Part shown: piece after piece, positions 43,521 through 54,671 of the stretch
Layout: every line of letters starts with the position of its first letter
How positions within the stretch are numbered: the first letter of the stretch is position 1
Assembly: GCA_029204225.1 (NCBI GenBank)
Contig: CM055101.1
Location: forward strand, 4,715,246-4,779,245
DNA from: Diphasiastrum complanatum
Taxonomy: Eukaryota; Streptophyta; Lycopodiopsida; Lycopodiales; Lycopodiaceae
Direction of reading: 5' to 3'
DNA length: 64,000 nt
Position numbers and translations under genes: made by a program
Notes under the pieces: generated by a model
What the model was told of the DNA's origin: nothing
The model's database searches: none
Seen by the model: the letters and a program-made list of their open reading frames with translations, nothing else

Positions 43521-46500
43521 GAACTTATTGGAAAGCATCCTATGTGATTTGCCACGTGTGGCATCTATTTACATGGCCATCTTGCCAATTACAATGCATG
43601 TGACCAAAATTGGTTAAGCTAGAATTGTGAAATTTCAATAAGTGTGGCATTCAATGAAGAGAAAATTGAGACACTTTGCAAGGAAAGTTTTGTTATACCA
43701 AATAGAGATTCTATCCTTGCCAAATTTGGATTTTCTCATATTCGAGAGGGGTGAATGAGAAGAAGCCTAATGTCTGAGGGAACAATTATGTCAGTCTACC
43801 TGAAATTTTTGAAGAAAAAAGATTGTGAGCATTGTTCTATCTTTTATCATGATTTGCTTTGTCTTGGACTATGAAAGAAGCATTGGATTCAATTATCTAT
43901 AATGTTTTTTTTGGAATATGTGATTCACTTTTTCTAACCTAAACATAGTGATTTTATTGGCTGACCAGATAATCTTATGAAAATAAGTGAGTTAGACTTG
44001 CCTAACTTCGTGAATTGGATATCATAAAATAGTATTATGAAATGAGATTTCTTCCAACATATGTTATAATATTATTAATTTTTATTTTTAGATAGAAATT
44101 CTAGCAACCAAGAGTAATTGCAACTTCTAAGATGATGATACAACTGTTTGCAAAAAAATGACTCTTGGCATATGGGATATGTCAGAAAATTGTTAGTACA
44201 AATGGATCATTATCCATGTTAAAGGCCATTTTGAATTCATCAGGGATGGAGTTTACTGACTTGTGAAGGTTGATAATGTGTTGGAAATTCAAGAGTCTTA
44301 CACAATCATTCTTCTTGATGCTTGTGATAGATGTTGAACATCTACTGAAAAGTTATTACTATGTATCAAAAATTTGTGTCTCCAGTAATTGGTTGTGAGT
44401 TCTATCCTAGGTGTATAGTTGCCAATTGAATCATTATGAATCTTTTGTAAAAGATCTACACACAAATAATTCTTTGGAGAGGGGATTGGAGCTGGTGGTA
44501 TGGGACATCAATGATTGCCAAAGAAAGTTTTTGTGTGAGAACGATCTAAATATTGATGGTTGGCATTTACCTCTTGCATACAGCTAACATTGGAAACCAT
44601 TGGTTGTCTTTTTGGATTTTGTGAAATTTTAAGGTATTCATCCAAGTTTTAATGTGGTACCTCGCTATTTACAAGATCATAAAACCCTTAAAAGCTATTT
44701 CTCATTAATGGAATCCTTATTTATAAATTTTTTGAAGACAAGACATTAGATTGATTTCATATGATTCATTCTGAAATGAAGTTATCCTTCAAAGGACATT
44801 AATGTCATGTGAATTAGTACTTGTACAAATAGGACTTGGAACTCAAGGAAATTTTTAGAGTTTTTGTATTTTATTTTCTTAATTCAGTTTCATCTCTTTC
44901 ACCTAGATGGATTTCAGATGGATGATGGTTATTGTCACTTGGGCTGAAAACATTTGAAAGAAAAGTTCTAGCTGTAATTGAGTGAATCCTTTGGGAAAAA
45001 CACGTTAATGACATTTCTTGAAATTCAAATATTTTCATACATTATCTCTTTAGTGACTTTTATTAGAATTATACAATTTTTTGAAAAGCAAGTTGCAAAG
45101 TGATGGAATAAATTTTATCAAAAAATCTATCAGTTGCATAGTTTTTTTAAAAAAAATCCAAAATATATATGAAAATGTGATTGTTTAAAAACATCTTCGA
45201 ATGATTTTAGAATATGCTAAAAAAAATGGAACCATTTGAAACTCATACAAAAATTCTCTAGGATTGTGAGAAACAATCTAGTACTAGAGGAGTTTGGAAT
45301 TTGAAATCATTATTTATATGTATAAGTAGTACAAAGATGGATCAAAAATCAGTAATTCCAAATTTTGTACAAGATTGGCATGAATTTGATAATACCATTG
45401 AGTCTTGAATGTCTTCATTAGATCAACCTAATCCGAGTTTGAAGACTAGGTTCAATATGGGTGGTTGATTGAGTTGGGAAAATTCTGTTATTAGTGATGG
45501 TTGGATTGGAAAACTTGCAGAAGTGGATATGGTTCTGTCAAAAAAATTTCAAATATGTTTATTACTCGTGAGAAATAGAATCATATGGTAGTTGAGTTAC
45601 AAGACTCAAGTTGGGTTGAAAAACTCATGAGGGTGGATATGTTTTCAGTCTCAGAGATTTCTCATATATGTTTTTTACTCATGATAAATATGATTCTTTG
45701 GTTGTTAAGATACAAGATCACATATCATATGCGGATTTGGAGGAAAATCCCAGATAATGGTATATGTATATGTGCTAGATTATAGTGGGATTGTACTCAT
45801 AGGTGCACGACTAATCTTGTATAGATCTACTATGTATTCTTGGTTGCCGGGTTTATATTGTATACTTTAACTAATTGTTGAACATAGACATATGGGCAAG
45901 TATTGTTTAGAATAATTTCTTGTAGGTTAATAGATCATTTTATGGAAGATATATTTGTTAACTTAGAAATGATTTGGATAAAAATCAAACTGTGGTGTTG
46001 TACTAGTACAATTGAGATCTGCACCTAGACATTTTAAATTTCTAAATCATTGACAATTAATTTGAGTAGCTTGGTTACTCATGAATAAAGGTAATTGGTC
46101 AACTGAGTAGTGTGAAGAGAATTCACCAAAATCTGTTTACTTTGAATTATATTGGCTTATAAAACACATGATTTGTGAGTCATCATGATTCATCAATAAA
46201 AATTATATGAATATATAGTTTTTTTGGTGTAGAGTATTTCTGAGTCGAGAAATAGACTCAGTTCATTACTAATTGTATTCTAGAGAGTTCAATTGAATGG
46301 CAAATCCTAATGGTTCTAAGAATGGCAACTGAATTTATTAGGAATTCAATAGAACTTTAAGTGTCTAGATTCAGTTCTAGAAAGTAATCTAAAGTTTTTT
46401 TGTAGTTGAAGATAGTTATCATTACCTTTTTGGTATGTCTTCTGTCGTTGATATTTTCAAGTTCACTATTATCAAACCAAATCAAATTGATTTTGAAACA

Positions 46501-46652
46501 GTTGGCATGCATTAGAGTCCACATGTAGTGATAGTTAGAATTCATATTCAATTTGGTCTATATTTTATAAGCTTCAAATGTGATATTGTATTTAGTGTAT
46601 AGTTAAATTAGATTTACAGTTTATTTTGTTTACTGTGTTTTTAGTAGTGACC
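43521..46652. other. no gene seen; imperfect duplication at 45493-45720
   Basis: AT-rich sequence without recognisable coding motifs. Two adjacent diverged copies of about 113 bp (GGTTGGATTGGAAAACTTGCAG...AAGACTCA and GTTGGGTTGAAAAACTCATG...AAGATCA) form a tandem repeat. Confidence 0.5.
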
Positions 46653-46657
46653 GGGAC
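46653..46657. other. target-site duplication GGGAC (left)
   Basis: Directly precedes LTR start TGTTGAAATA. The same five bases follow the 3' LTR at 50628-50632. Confidence 0.85.
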
Positions 46658-47236
46658 TGTTGAAATATTGGAAAAATCTATCTGATGTTGTAAGTAGGGG
46701 TCCTAAAACTGCCAAAGATGCATTGAGCTCTTTTGGCTTAGTAAAGACCCATCTTAGAATAAAATATTCAAGGTAGGTAGAAGTTGAAACTCGAGCTACC
46801 ATAGGAATTGCCATTTGTACTTTGCATGCCACATTTAATGCATGAAAAGACTAGGTGGCACAATTAGACATATTGAGGTGGCTTGAACCAATTCAACTCA
46901 AAGTAAGAGGAGAGTCCATGGATCTATATATATGTGATGTACTCTCATTCAGAAGATGATGAAATTTGTGTGTAATGCAAATTTGGAGACTAAGCTCTTT
47001 GTGCCCTCTCTCTCTACTCGAGTTTTGTACTTTCATATTCTCTCTCTAGCCGAGTTGAGGCATTTATTGCACTTAGTTTCATATTTTGTTGACAGATATT
47101 GCTTGTAACACAATAATATTTCTTGTATGATTAGCTTTCCTATTGTCAATCAATGCTAGTCTGATCTTTATGGTATTATTGGGCTTAGGAGATCAAAAGT
47201 ACATGTGTAGGGCGTCCCACGCATGTGAATTCATCA
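46658..47236 (+). repeat. 5' LTR of copia element, 579 bp
   Basis: Begins TGTTGAAATATTGG and ends GTGAATTCATCA, followed at once by the PBS. A TATA-like TATATATATG is near 46924. The motif CTCGAGCTAC in U3 also occurs in the neighbouring LTR region at 52,500 and 52,813. Confidence 0.85.
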
Positions 47237-47249
47237 TGGTATCAGAGCC
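47237..47249 (+). other. primer-binding site, initiator tRNA-Met
   Basis: TGGTATCAGAGCC directly after the LTR end, the standard PBS of plant copia elements. Confidence 0.9.
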
Positions 47250-47991
47250 TACCTAAGATTTACAAGCAAATCTAATCAAAAAGTTTGCAAATTTGATCAG
47301 ATTTCAAGCTAGGAATTGTCTAGATTCTATTTCTAGCTAGTTTGCAATTTTTTGGTGATTTAGGGCTTCAAACCAGTTTGAATGGTCCAGATCAGGTACT
47401 GTACGGAATTTCAGGTGCTGGCATGTGTGAAATCCGTCCATTTTCAGTTTGGTGGTTCTCTCTCACCTTAGATCCAATTGTCATGCAAATTGGCCCACCA
47501 GAAAACTAAAAATGTGTAGAATCTGATGCAATTTGAATCATGACAGTTGGATAAGCCAATCAAAAGTTATAAGCTTTTGAAGAGTCATAGGTAGGGTGCC
47601 TAGACCTGTGGCAAATCGTGAGTACATGTCATTTATTGCCTGAATGATCACAAAAATCATCCAGAAGTTGACCAATCTCATCTATATGTGATTTAGACAA
47701 AATTTATAGGTTCTAGACAAATTGTTTCATACAAATAGATTGTATTTGAGTCAATTTGACATTTTTTGGAGTATTTCACATGTGTGAAATTCATAGAACC
47801 ATAACTTTTGCCATACTTCATCTTTTTTGATGATTCAAATCTTGTTTTAGAGAGATTGTCAAACCAGTGAGATCTATCTCATAGCTTTTTGCTTTGTCTT
47901 ACATAGGATTTGGTTTTTTGCCCTTGATTGGTTCCTATAGTGAGAAGATAAGCAATTTTTTCATCATCTTTTTTGACTTCCATCATTCTTT

Positions 47992-48999
47992 ATGACTTCA
48001 ATGGGTGTCTTTCTATTAGAAGCAAGTGAAAGATTGTCAACCTCCAATTACTCAATTTGGAAGGTTAGGATGGAATCTGTCTTAATTCTACAATATGTGA
48101 TGGATATTGTACTTGGAATTGAAGAAGAACCACAAATTCCTCAAGAAATTACAAAGTACAAAAAGAGAGCTAGGATGGCTCTGCATTATATTAAATTGAA
48201 TGTCTCAAATGACATCTTAAGAGAAATTGGTGCTTGTACTAATGCCAAAGATGCTTGGGATACTCTCAAGTCCATCTATGAGGCAAAGAATACTTCTAGA
48301 CTTCTAACACTAAAAAACCAAATTTTTTAAAGTGTACAGAGAAGTGATGAATGTGCTTCAACTTATGTAATGAGAGTTAAAGATCTCCATAGAGATTTGT
48401 CATGCATAGGAGACTCCATCAACCAAAATGAACTTGTTCAAGTCATACTTAATGGGTTAAAGGAGGAATATGACAACCTTGTTCAGAGTTATGCCATTAA
48501 GGAGGAGCTACCAAGTTTGGAAGCACTCCAAAGTGTGCTCATTTCTGAAGAATCAAGACAAGAGTATAAACTCTTGAAAATGGAAAAATTGTCTCTCAAC
48601 ATTGACGGTAAAGCTCTCTTTACCAAAGACAAGCACAAGTCAAGAAGTAAGAATCAACACCAACCCTCTTCAAGCAAGAACAATCTTATTTCCAAGGAGA
48701 AAGAGAAGAGGATGAGTCATCTCAAGCTTTCACATCCAAGAAGAAGAAGAAAAACGTCAAGTGTTTCTTTTGTGGCAAGAAGGGGCATTATGCCACCAAT
48801 TGCTTCAAGAAGAAGAGTCAATTCAAGCAAGCCAACATTTCCAATGAAGAGAAGGAAGATGCTCATGCAAGTGATGGAGAGGGATCTCTTATGGTCTCGA
48901 GTTTTTCTTCATCACCTTTCAAGAAGGATGGTTCATGGTAAATCGACAGTGGAGCTTCCTCACATATGTGTAGCTCCAAGCATTCGTTTTCATCCATGA
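47992..48999 (+). pseudogene. copia gag with zinc knuckle, frameshifted
   Basis: The ATG at 47992 gives MTSMGVFLLEASERLSTSNY, then WKVRMESVLILQYVMDIV and DAWDTLKSIYEAKN, ending at a stop at 48330. The next frame (48370) reads MRVKDLHRDLSCIGDSINQN, LVQVILNGLKEEYDNLVQSY and a Lys-rich tail. A canonical knuckle CFFCGKKGHYATNC lies in another frame near 48,765-48,806, so a frameshift precedes it. Confidence 0.8.
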
Positions 49000-49586
49000 C
49001 ACCTTATGAAGGAGCCAAGAAGTCCATCTATACAGCAAATGATCATGAGTGTACTATTGAAGGCATAGGGACCATTCCCTTAAAGCTTTCATCATCAAAA
49101 GTTCTTTCTCTATCTAAAGTAGTTTTTGTTCCTAAGTTAACAAAAACTCTTATTAGTGTTGGGCAATTGTTTGATAGTGGACTAGATCTGGATTTTAATG
49201 TTGATACATGTACAATCAAGAAGCATGATGAGATCCTTGCATTTGGGTCTAGATATGGTGGAATCTACAAGCTTGATCCCAAAGAGTATGCTAACTCTTG
49301 TGATGGTGCTTTTGCTTCTCATATTTCTTTGGAGGAACTATGGCATAGAAGGTTGGGGCATCCTAACTATAATTCTATGATTTCCATGGTCAAGAAAGCC
49401 AAAGCTATTGGCCTGCCTAATCTTATCTCCAAGAATTTCAAGCCATGTGAGGCTTGTGCCATATCCAAGTCTCATAAGAAGCCTTTTTCAAAGTCATCTA
49501 TCAAGACTACACATCCATTAAGCTCATACACTCGGATGTGCACTTTTCATCTTCAAAGAGAAAAGGTGGTGCTACTTGCTTTGTAA
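48900..49586 (+). pseudogene. copia protease and GAG-preintegrase/integrase zinc domain
   Basis: The protease site IDSGASSHMCSSKHSF is preceded by a stop in place of the usual residue after GSW (about 48940). The frame continues CTIEGIGTIPLKL, LISVGQLFDSGLDL and LWHRRLGHPNYNSM...CEACAISKSHKKPF (HHCC). A frameshift near 49,530 ends it. Confidence 0.8.
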
Positions 49587-49592
49587 CTTTCA

Positions 49593-50204
49593 TTGATGAT
49601 TTCACAAGATTTACTTGGTTATATTTCAAAGTCTATGGTGTTTGACTATTTCCTAAAGTTCAAAGCTCTAGTTGAAAAGCAATTTTCATTCAAAATCAAG
49701 ATTCTTAGAAGTGATGGAGGTGGTGAGTACACTTTCAATAAATTTCATGATTATTGTGAGCTTGAAGGCATTAAAAGGGAGTTTTCTTGTGCATATACAC
49801 CATCTCGAAATGGGGTGGCTGAAAGAAAGAATAGAACCTTGTGTGAATGTACCAAAAATGGCCTTGACTATGAAGAAACCTTTGCTCCTGTAGCAAAGAT
49901 GGTGACAATAAGAATCATAATCTCTCTTGCCTTTTTTAAGTGGAAATTGTATCAACTTGATGTCTCCAACGCTTTTTTGAATGGCTATCTTGAGGAGGAT
50001 ATATACATGGAACAACCTCAAGGATTTATCAAGGATAGATCTAAGGTGTGTTTGCTATTTAGAAGTCTTTATGGCTTGAAGCAAGCACCTAGATCATGGT
50101 ATTCAAGACTCAACAACTTTCTACTCTCATTAGGATTTGTGCTTAGTGACTATGATCCTTCTATGTACTTAAAGTTTGATGGTAGTAATATGTCATTCTT
50201 CTAA
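49593..50204 (+). pseudogene. in-frame integrase-RT fusion created by deletion
   Basis: The frame runs through integrase (KILRSDGGGEYTFNKFHDYC, NGVAERKNRTLCECTK) and passes without a stop into RT (NGLDYEETFAPVAKMVTIRI, YQLDVSNAFLNGYLEEDIYM, LYGLKQAPRSWYSRLNNFLL). In the sister copy the same points are about 790 bp apart, so the integrase C-terminus and the linker are lost. The frame stops just before the YVDD motif, which follows in another frame near 50,205. Confidence 0.85.
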
Positions 50205-50347
50205 TATATGTAGATGACATTATTCTTAGTGGAAGTTGTTTGATGATAGTTCAAGAAACTAAGGATGCATTAGGAGGAGAATTTAAATGCAAGATTAGGA
50301 GAGATCCATTACATTTTAGGCCTTGAGATTGATTTTCATGAAGAGTA

Positions 50348-50627
50348 TGATGAAATTTGTGTGTAATGCAAATTTGGAGACTAAGCTCTTTGTGCCATCT
50401 CTCTCTACTCGAGTTTTGTACTTTTATATTCTCTCTCTAGCCAAGTTGAGGCATTTACTGCACTTAGTTTCATATTTTGTTGACAGATCTTGCTTGTAAC
50501 ACAATAATATTTCTTGTATGATCAGCTTTCCTATTGTCAATCAATGCTAGTCTGATCTTTATGATATTATTGGGCTTAGGAGATCAAAAGTACATGTGTA
50601 GGGCATCCCACACGTGTGAATTCATCA
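50348..50627 (+). repeat. 3' LTR remnant (last 280 bp) of copia element
   Basis: Matches 46957-47236. The RT sequence ending GATTTTCATGAAGAGTATGA runs into TGATGAAATTTGTGTG of the LTR, a deletion junction with short microhomology. Confidence 0.85.
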
Positions 50628-50632
50628 GGGAC
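50628..50632. other. target-site duplication GGGAC (right)
   Basis: Matches 46653-46657 and confirms the insertion ends. Confidence 0.85.
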
Positions 50633-51089
50633 ATCACCCACTATCGACATATTAGTTGGGCACTTGTCTCATAAACCGCTACTTGTGTGGAAATCTACAA
50701 ATTAGGACCAAGAATGGATCCTTAAATGATCCACAAGAGGGATTGGATGTTAGATACAATTGATCTATCAATCTACACAAGATTTAGATCAATCTAGATC
50801 AAATTTAGATGAGAAAATCTAACAAGAACAATCATAAATGAAAGGGAATTGTACTTGTTGGTTTCACACGTGTGAAAACCTGCTAGAGTACGAACTCCAG
50901 CCTGAAATCAAAGTACAATATGATAGGAACTCAAAACTTTCAAGAAAAATTCAAGACAAATGATGAAATTGACAAGAATTGCCTCCAAAACCAAGATTGG
51001 TGCTGCTTATTGATTATGGCCAAATGTGGCTCTATATATACAAAAAGTGGGAGCTCGTGGTACTGATCATCCCTCTAATCTCACATTTT

Positions 51090-51974
51090 TTAGGGTGCTT
51101 TGTCATCACAAAGAACACATGAGATATGCTCCTCTTTCCCTTGAAATGTGAGCCACATGGGCTCAACCATGTTTCTTGAGTTTCTTTTTGGAATCACAAC
51201 TTGAGAAGGTCTCTCCTCCTCAATCCTTGGCACACTTGAACCTTGAGATGATTCTTTAAGATCCACTTTATGGTACTCCTTGATGGAAATCCGATACCTC
51301 CATGTTTCATAATGATCACAACAATCATGACCATTCAATATGCACTTCCTATGATTATCAAGATTACTTATGTTAGAAACATAAGTCCAAAAATCACCAC
51401 AGCTTGGCATGATTTTTCTAATATTGAAATCAAAAGGTATTTCCATCTCAATAAGGCTAACTACTTGCTTATGGATATAAGTGTCCACTTTGGATGCTTG
51501 AATTATTCTCATAAGAAGTTTACAACTTGTCTTTAAGATTGAAAACTTACAATTTTCATCTTTATGAATGAACACATCATTCATGATCTTATTGAAACCA
51601 AAAGAATCTACATTATTAAGACATTTCCATTTTATTGACTTCATATCCATTGTAAGTTTACAAGGAAAACATGTTTTGTTATACTTTAAGGCATCACACT
51701 CAACTAGTATTGTCTTAATCCACCTTTGAGATACAAAAATCTCTTCAAAGCAAAATAGTTCTTCATAAGTTGACATGAGAGCATAAATGAAACTATTTTT
51801 ATTTTGTGATTGCTCCTCCTTATTCTTGATTGATTTCTCTTGGATCATAACAATAATTTTGAACTTATCTAAAGTTTCAAGCAAAATACTTTTTAAGGAC
51901 ATGAAATAAATCCAAGTTGCTTTCATGAAAGTGACATCTATCTTTGCATCTTGAACCAAACAATGCACTTTCAA
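51090..51974 (-). CDS. 294-codon open frame of unknown origin, copia linker at its end
   Basis: This uninterrupted frame has no stop over about 885 bp of AT-rich DNA. Residues 1 to about 235 match no family I recognise. They are Lys/Cys-rich with dispersed Cys (KTCFPCKL, CKFSILKTSCKLL, HDCCDHYETW). The last roughly 60 residues (SQGSSVPRIEEERPSQVVIP, RNMVEPMWLTFQGKEEH) resemble the copia integrase-RT linker, RRSLRERSEPKRLTYIDKGK in the copy at 54,960. It may be captured host sequence or a diverged element segment. The listed start is a non-ATG codon; internal ATGs occur, so the true start is unknown. Confidence 0.4.
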   Translation of the reverse strand: MKVHCLVQDAKIDVTFMKATWIYFMSLKSILLETLDKFKIIVMIQEKSIKNKEEQSQNKNSFIYALMSTYEELFCFEEIFVSQRWIKTILVECDALKYNKTCFPCKLTMDMKSIKWKCLNNVDSFGFNKIMNDVFIHKDENCKFSILKTSCKLLMRIIQASKVDTYIHKQVVSLIEMEIPFDFNIRKIMPSCGDFWTYVSNISNLDNHRKCILNGHDCCDHYETWRYRISIKEYHKVDLKESSQGSSVPRIEEERPSQVVIPKRNSRNMVEPMWLTFQGKEEHISCVLCDDKAP

Positions 51975-51983
51975 ATAAGAAAT

Positions 51984-52283
51984 TTAAAAAGGTTTGACAT
52001 GTGTTGTGATGGACTCTTGAAGACAAATCTTGCAAGGCCTTGTGAGACTCCAAGTCTCATTCACCTTTCCACAAAGGAAACACCTTTCCTTGGACTTGTC
52101 CTTCTTGTATTTGCATTTCGAACTTGAAGGTCCATCATTCACCTCGGCTCCCTTGCTTTGGTAATCCTTGGATGGCTTGGTCTTCTTTTTGTAGCATCTT
52201 GAGAAAAAATATCCTCCCTTGCCACAAAGGTTGCACTTAAGATCCTTACTTGCCTTCAATAGGATGCCACCTATTGATGCCAT
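51984..52283 (-). pseudogene. shrunken copia gag with one intact and one broken zinc knuckle
   Basis: It starts MASIGGILLKASKDLK and goes straight to CNLCGKGGYFFSRC, which has C-C-C but Phe or Tyr where the CCHC His should be. A second cluster ERCFLCGK is followed by a poor match. The capsid core between N-terminus and knuckle is deleted. Confidence 0.55.
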
Positions 52284-52439
52284 GATAAGACAAAAACCTT
52301 GTGATATGAACTTAAAAATATAATTTGTGACTCTCAAGAAACTAGATTGGAACATATTCAATAATCTAGAAGGATCTACAATAGATCTAGCTGTTAAAAT
52401 TGAAAAACAATCCATATTAATTTCTTGGCTTGCTACAAA

Positions 52440-53185
52440 TGTTGTACCATGCAAGTATGTAGCTCATTAATGCAAAATGCCAAGTTTGGCCTACATAGAA
52501 CTCGAGCTACATGGTTATGTATTATCTAGTTTGATAAATGCAACTTGCATATAGTTTGTAGACATCGAATTAGCATGCTTATGCTTGTAGAAACTCGTGG
52601 CAACTCACATGCATTAATTGTAAGTGATCCATAGTGACATGCAAGGCATGCACAAAGTTTAATGGACACATGCATGATGATTTGGACATTTCTAGTTAGA
52701 ACTAGTACACTTGTAAAAAGTTGGTAGAATTTCATGCATGACAAGTGACAAATGTCGCATAGACTCTAGATGTCACTTTAGATGTCATTTTGGAATGGAT
52801 AGATATGATTCTACCTCGAGCTACCTCAATCTCCATAAATATGTGTAGCTCTCCACACAGTCTATGATGAAGAACCAAAGTTTTGTAGCTATCTCATGTC
52901 ATTTTGGATCTAAACAAATATTGCTTGTTATCTCTCTAGCTCTCTCTCTCTCTAACTCGTGTTGAGGCTAATGCTCATACATTGAAATCTTGTATTTTTT
53001 CATTCTTTGATCATTGCTATTATATTCTGTTGATTAGCATGCTAGATTGTGGATTAGCCATTTCTTCTGAACTAGATTTTGTTAATCAATCTAGAATCAG
53101 GTTATAGTGCCAATCACAAAGCTTAATTAAGATCAGTCACTCTTGTGGACATTCCCCGCACGTGTGAATTCTGGAAATTTTGTCA
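52440..53185 (+). repeat. probable 5' LTR of copia element
   Basis: The inner end TTTTGTCA next to the PBS is firm. The outer end at TGTTGTACC is a guess based on the canonical start. It contains CTCGAGCTAC and a CT-rich stretch (CTCTCTAGCTCTCTCTCTCT near 52935) like the LTR at 46658. Confidence 0.5.
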
Positions 53186-53198
53186 TGGTATCAGAGCC
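53186..53198 (+). other. primer-binding site, initiator tRNA-Met
   Basis: TGGTATCAGAGCC directly after the LTR end TTTTGTCA. Confidence 0.9.
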
Positions 53199-53943
53199 AC
53201 ATTAAGCTTTGCATGCTAACAACTCTGATTGTACAAGAAACTGAGAGCTAAATCAAGCAAAAAAATAGTTTTGCACTTTCTCTGAAGTGTATTTGGATCA
53301 AATCGGACTTGAACTGAATTTTTAGACCTGAATTGAGGAAGTACGGAATTTTGGAATTCCGCACGTGTGAAGATCAGAGTTTTTCAGTCCCTTTGTTCTC
53401 CTTACTCATAGATCCAAAGATAACAGTGTTATAGCTTGATGGAAAGCATTTGATCTGTACTTTCCATAGAGATTGAAATCAAATCAATCTGATGTGTCTA
53501 GCAAGAGTTATAAGCTCTTAAAGAGGATAGGGATAGGTCCAAAATCCGAGTGACAGCATTTTGATTTGATTCAATTATACTTTGTTCTGAATCCATTGTT
53601 TTGAGCATCCAACACAAGAAACTGTAGATCAAGACTGAGTTTGAAGTATTAGAACACCCTTTGAGCCTTCTGAGTGTCAATAGTGTTTTCTTTTGAAGCA
53701 TTTCACATGTGCCAAAAGTAGAATTCAAACGAGCCAAAGTGTCTCAAACCACTTTTTGTGTCTGATCTAGAAAACTTGTCTTGTGGAATATTTGAGATTC
53801 ATCTCAAATATAGTTGCAAGTGTTTCACATAGGAAGGTAGTTCAACCCTGAAAATACCTATAGTAGAGAGAGTAGCAACTCTAAGTCTGATAGGAACAAG
53901 CTCAAACATATCTCAATCCAATAACTAAGAAGTCTTCATTATA

Positions 53944-54670
53944 ATGGCATCTCAAAGAGGATATCTTCTAGAAGCCAGTGAAAGACTAAACACTTCTAGT
54001 TACTCAATTTGGAAGTTAAGAATGGAGTCTATTTTGATTCTCCAGGATGTTATGGATATTGTGCTTGGTGTTGAGGAGGAGCCTCAAGCACAGGTTGAAA
54101 TTCCTAAATATAAGAAGAGAGCTAGAATGGCTCTACATTTCATTAAGATGAATGTATCTAATGAAATTTTGAGAGAGATAGGATCTTGCACTACAACCAA
54201 AGAAGCTTGGGATGCATAAAGACCATCTATGAAGCAAAGAATACTTCTAGAATACTCACTCTTAGGAATTAGATTTTTCAAAGTTTCCAAAGAAGTGAAG
54301 AGAGTGCATCTAACTATGTTCTGAGTTAAAGATTTACATAGAGAGCTTTCTTGTGTTGGTGTTACCATTAACCAAGTTGAGCTAGTTCAAGTCATACTGA
54401 ATGGCTTGAGAGATGACTATGATAATCTTGTTCAGTCTTTTGCTATTAAGGAGGAGTTACCTAATCTAGAAACTCTCCAAGGAATTCTTATTTTTGAAGA
54501 ATCTAGACAAAGCTATAAACTCTCCAGGATGAACAAACTTGAACATGGTGGAAGTGACAAAGCCCTCTTTGTCAAAGGCAAGCAGAAAGGAAGGAGTAAG
54601 AACCAATTCTCTCAAGCATACAACAAAAACAAAGCCAAAGATCGAGATCAAGATGGTGAAGAGGATGAAC
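53944..54670 (+). pseudogene. copia gag, frameshifted and truncated
   Basis: The ATG at 53944 gives MASQRGYLLEASERLNTSSY, WKLRMESILILQDVMDIVLG and RARMALHFIKMNVSNEILRE. A stop and frameshifts near 54,220-54,330 follow, then LVQVILNGLRDDYDNLVQSF and ILIFEESRQSYKLSRMNKLE (from 54,380). The frame loses gag near DRDQDGEEDE, before any zinc knuckle. Confidence 0.8.
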
Positions 54671-54671
54671 C

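Larger units (their letters stand above)
46658..50627 (+). mobile_element. Ty1/copia element with TSD GGGAC, multiply deleted
   Basis: 5' LTR 46658-47236, PBS 47237-47249, leader, gag from 47992, protease and integrase, truncated RT, then only the last 280 bp of the 3' LTR (50348-50627). Shared LTR sequence differs at about 10 of 280 positions. Two deletions are visible: integrase joined to RT near 49,858, and RT joined to mid-LTR near 50,347. Confidence 0.9.
50633..52439 (-). mobile_element. rearranged copia derivative carrying an unknown ORF
   Basis: On the minus strand a copia-type gag start (MASIGGILLKAS at 52283) jumps to a zinc knuckle, then to a 294-codon frame of unknown origin, and ends with a copia integrase-RT linker (RNMVEPMWLTFQGK). 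Protease, integrase and RT are absent. A TATATATAG box lies downstream near 51035. No clear LTR pair or PBS was found, so its limits are uncertain. Confidence 0.5.
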
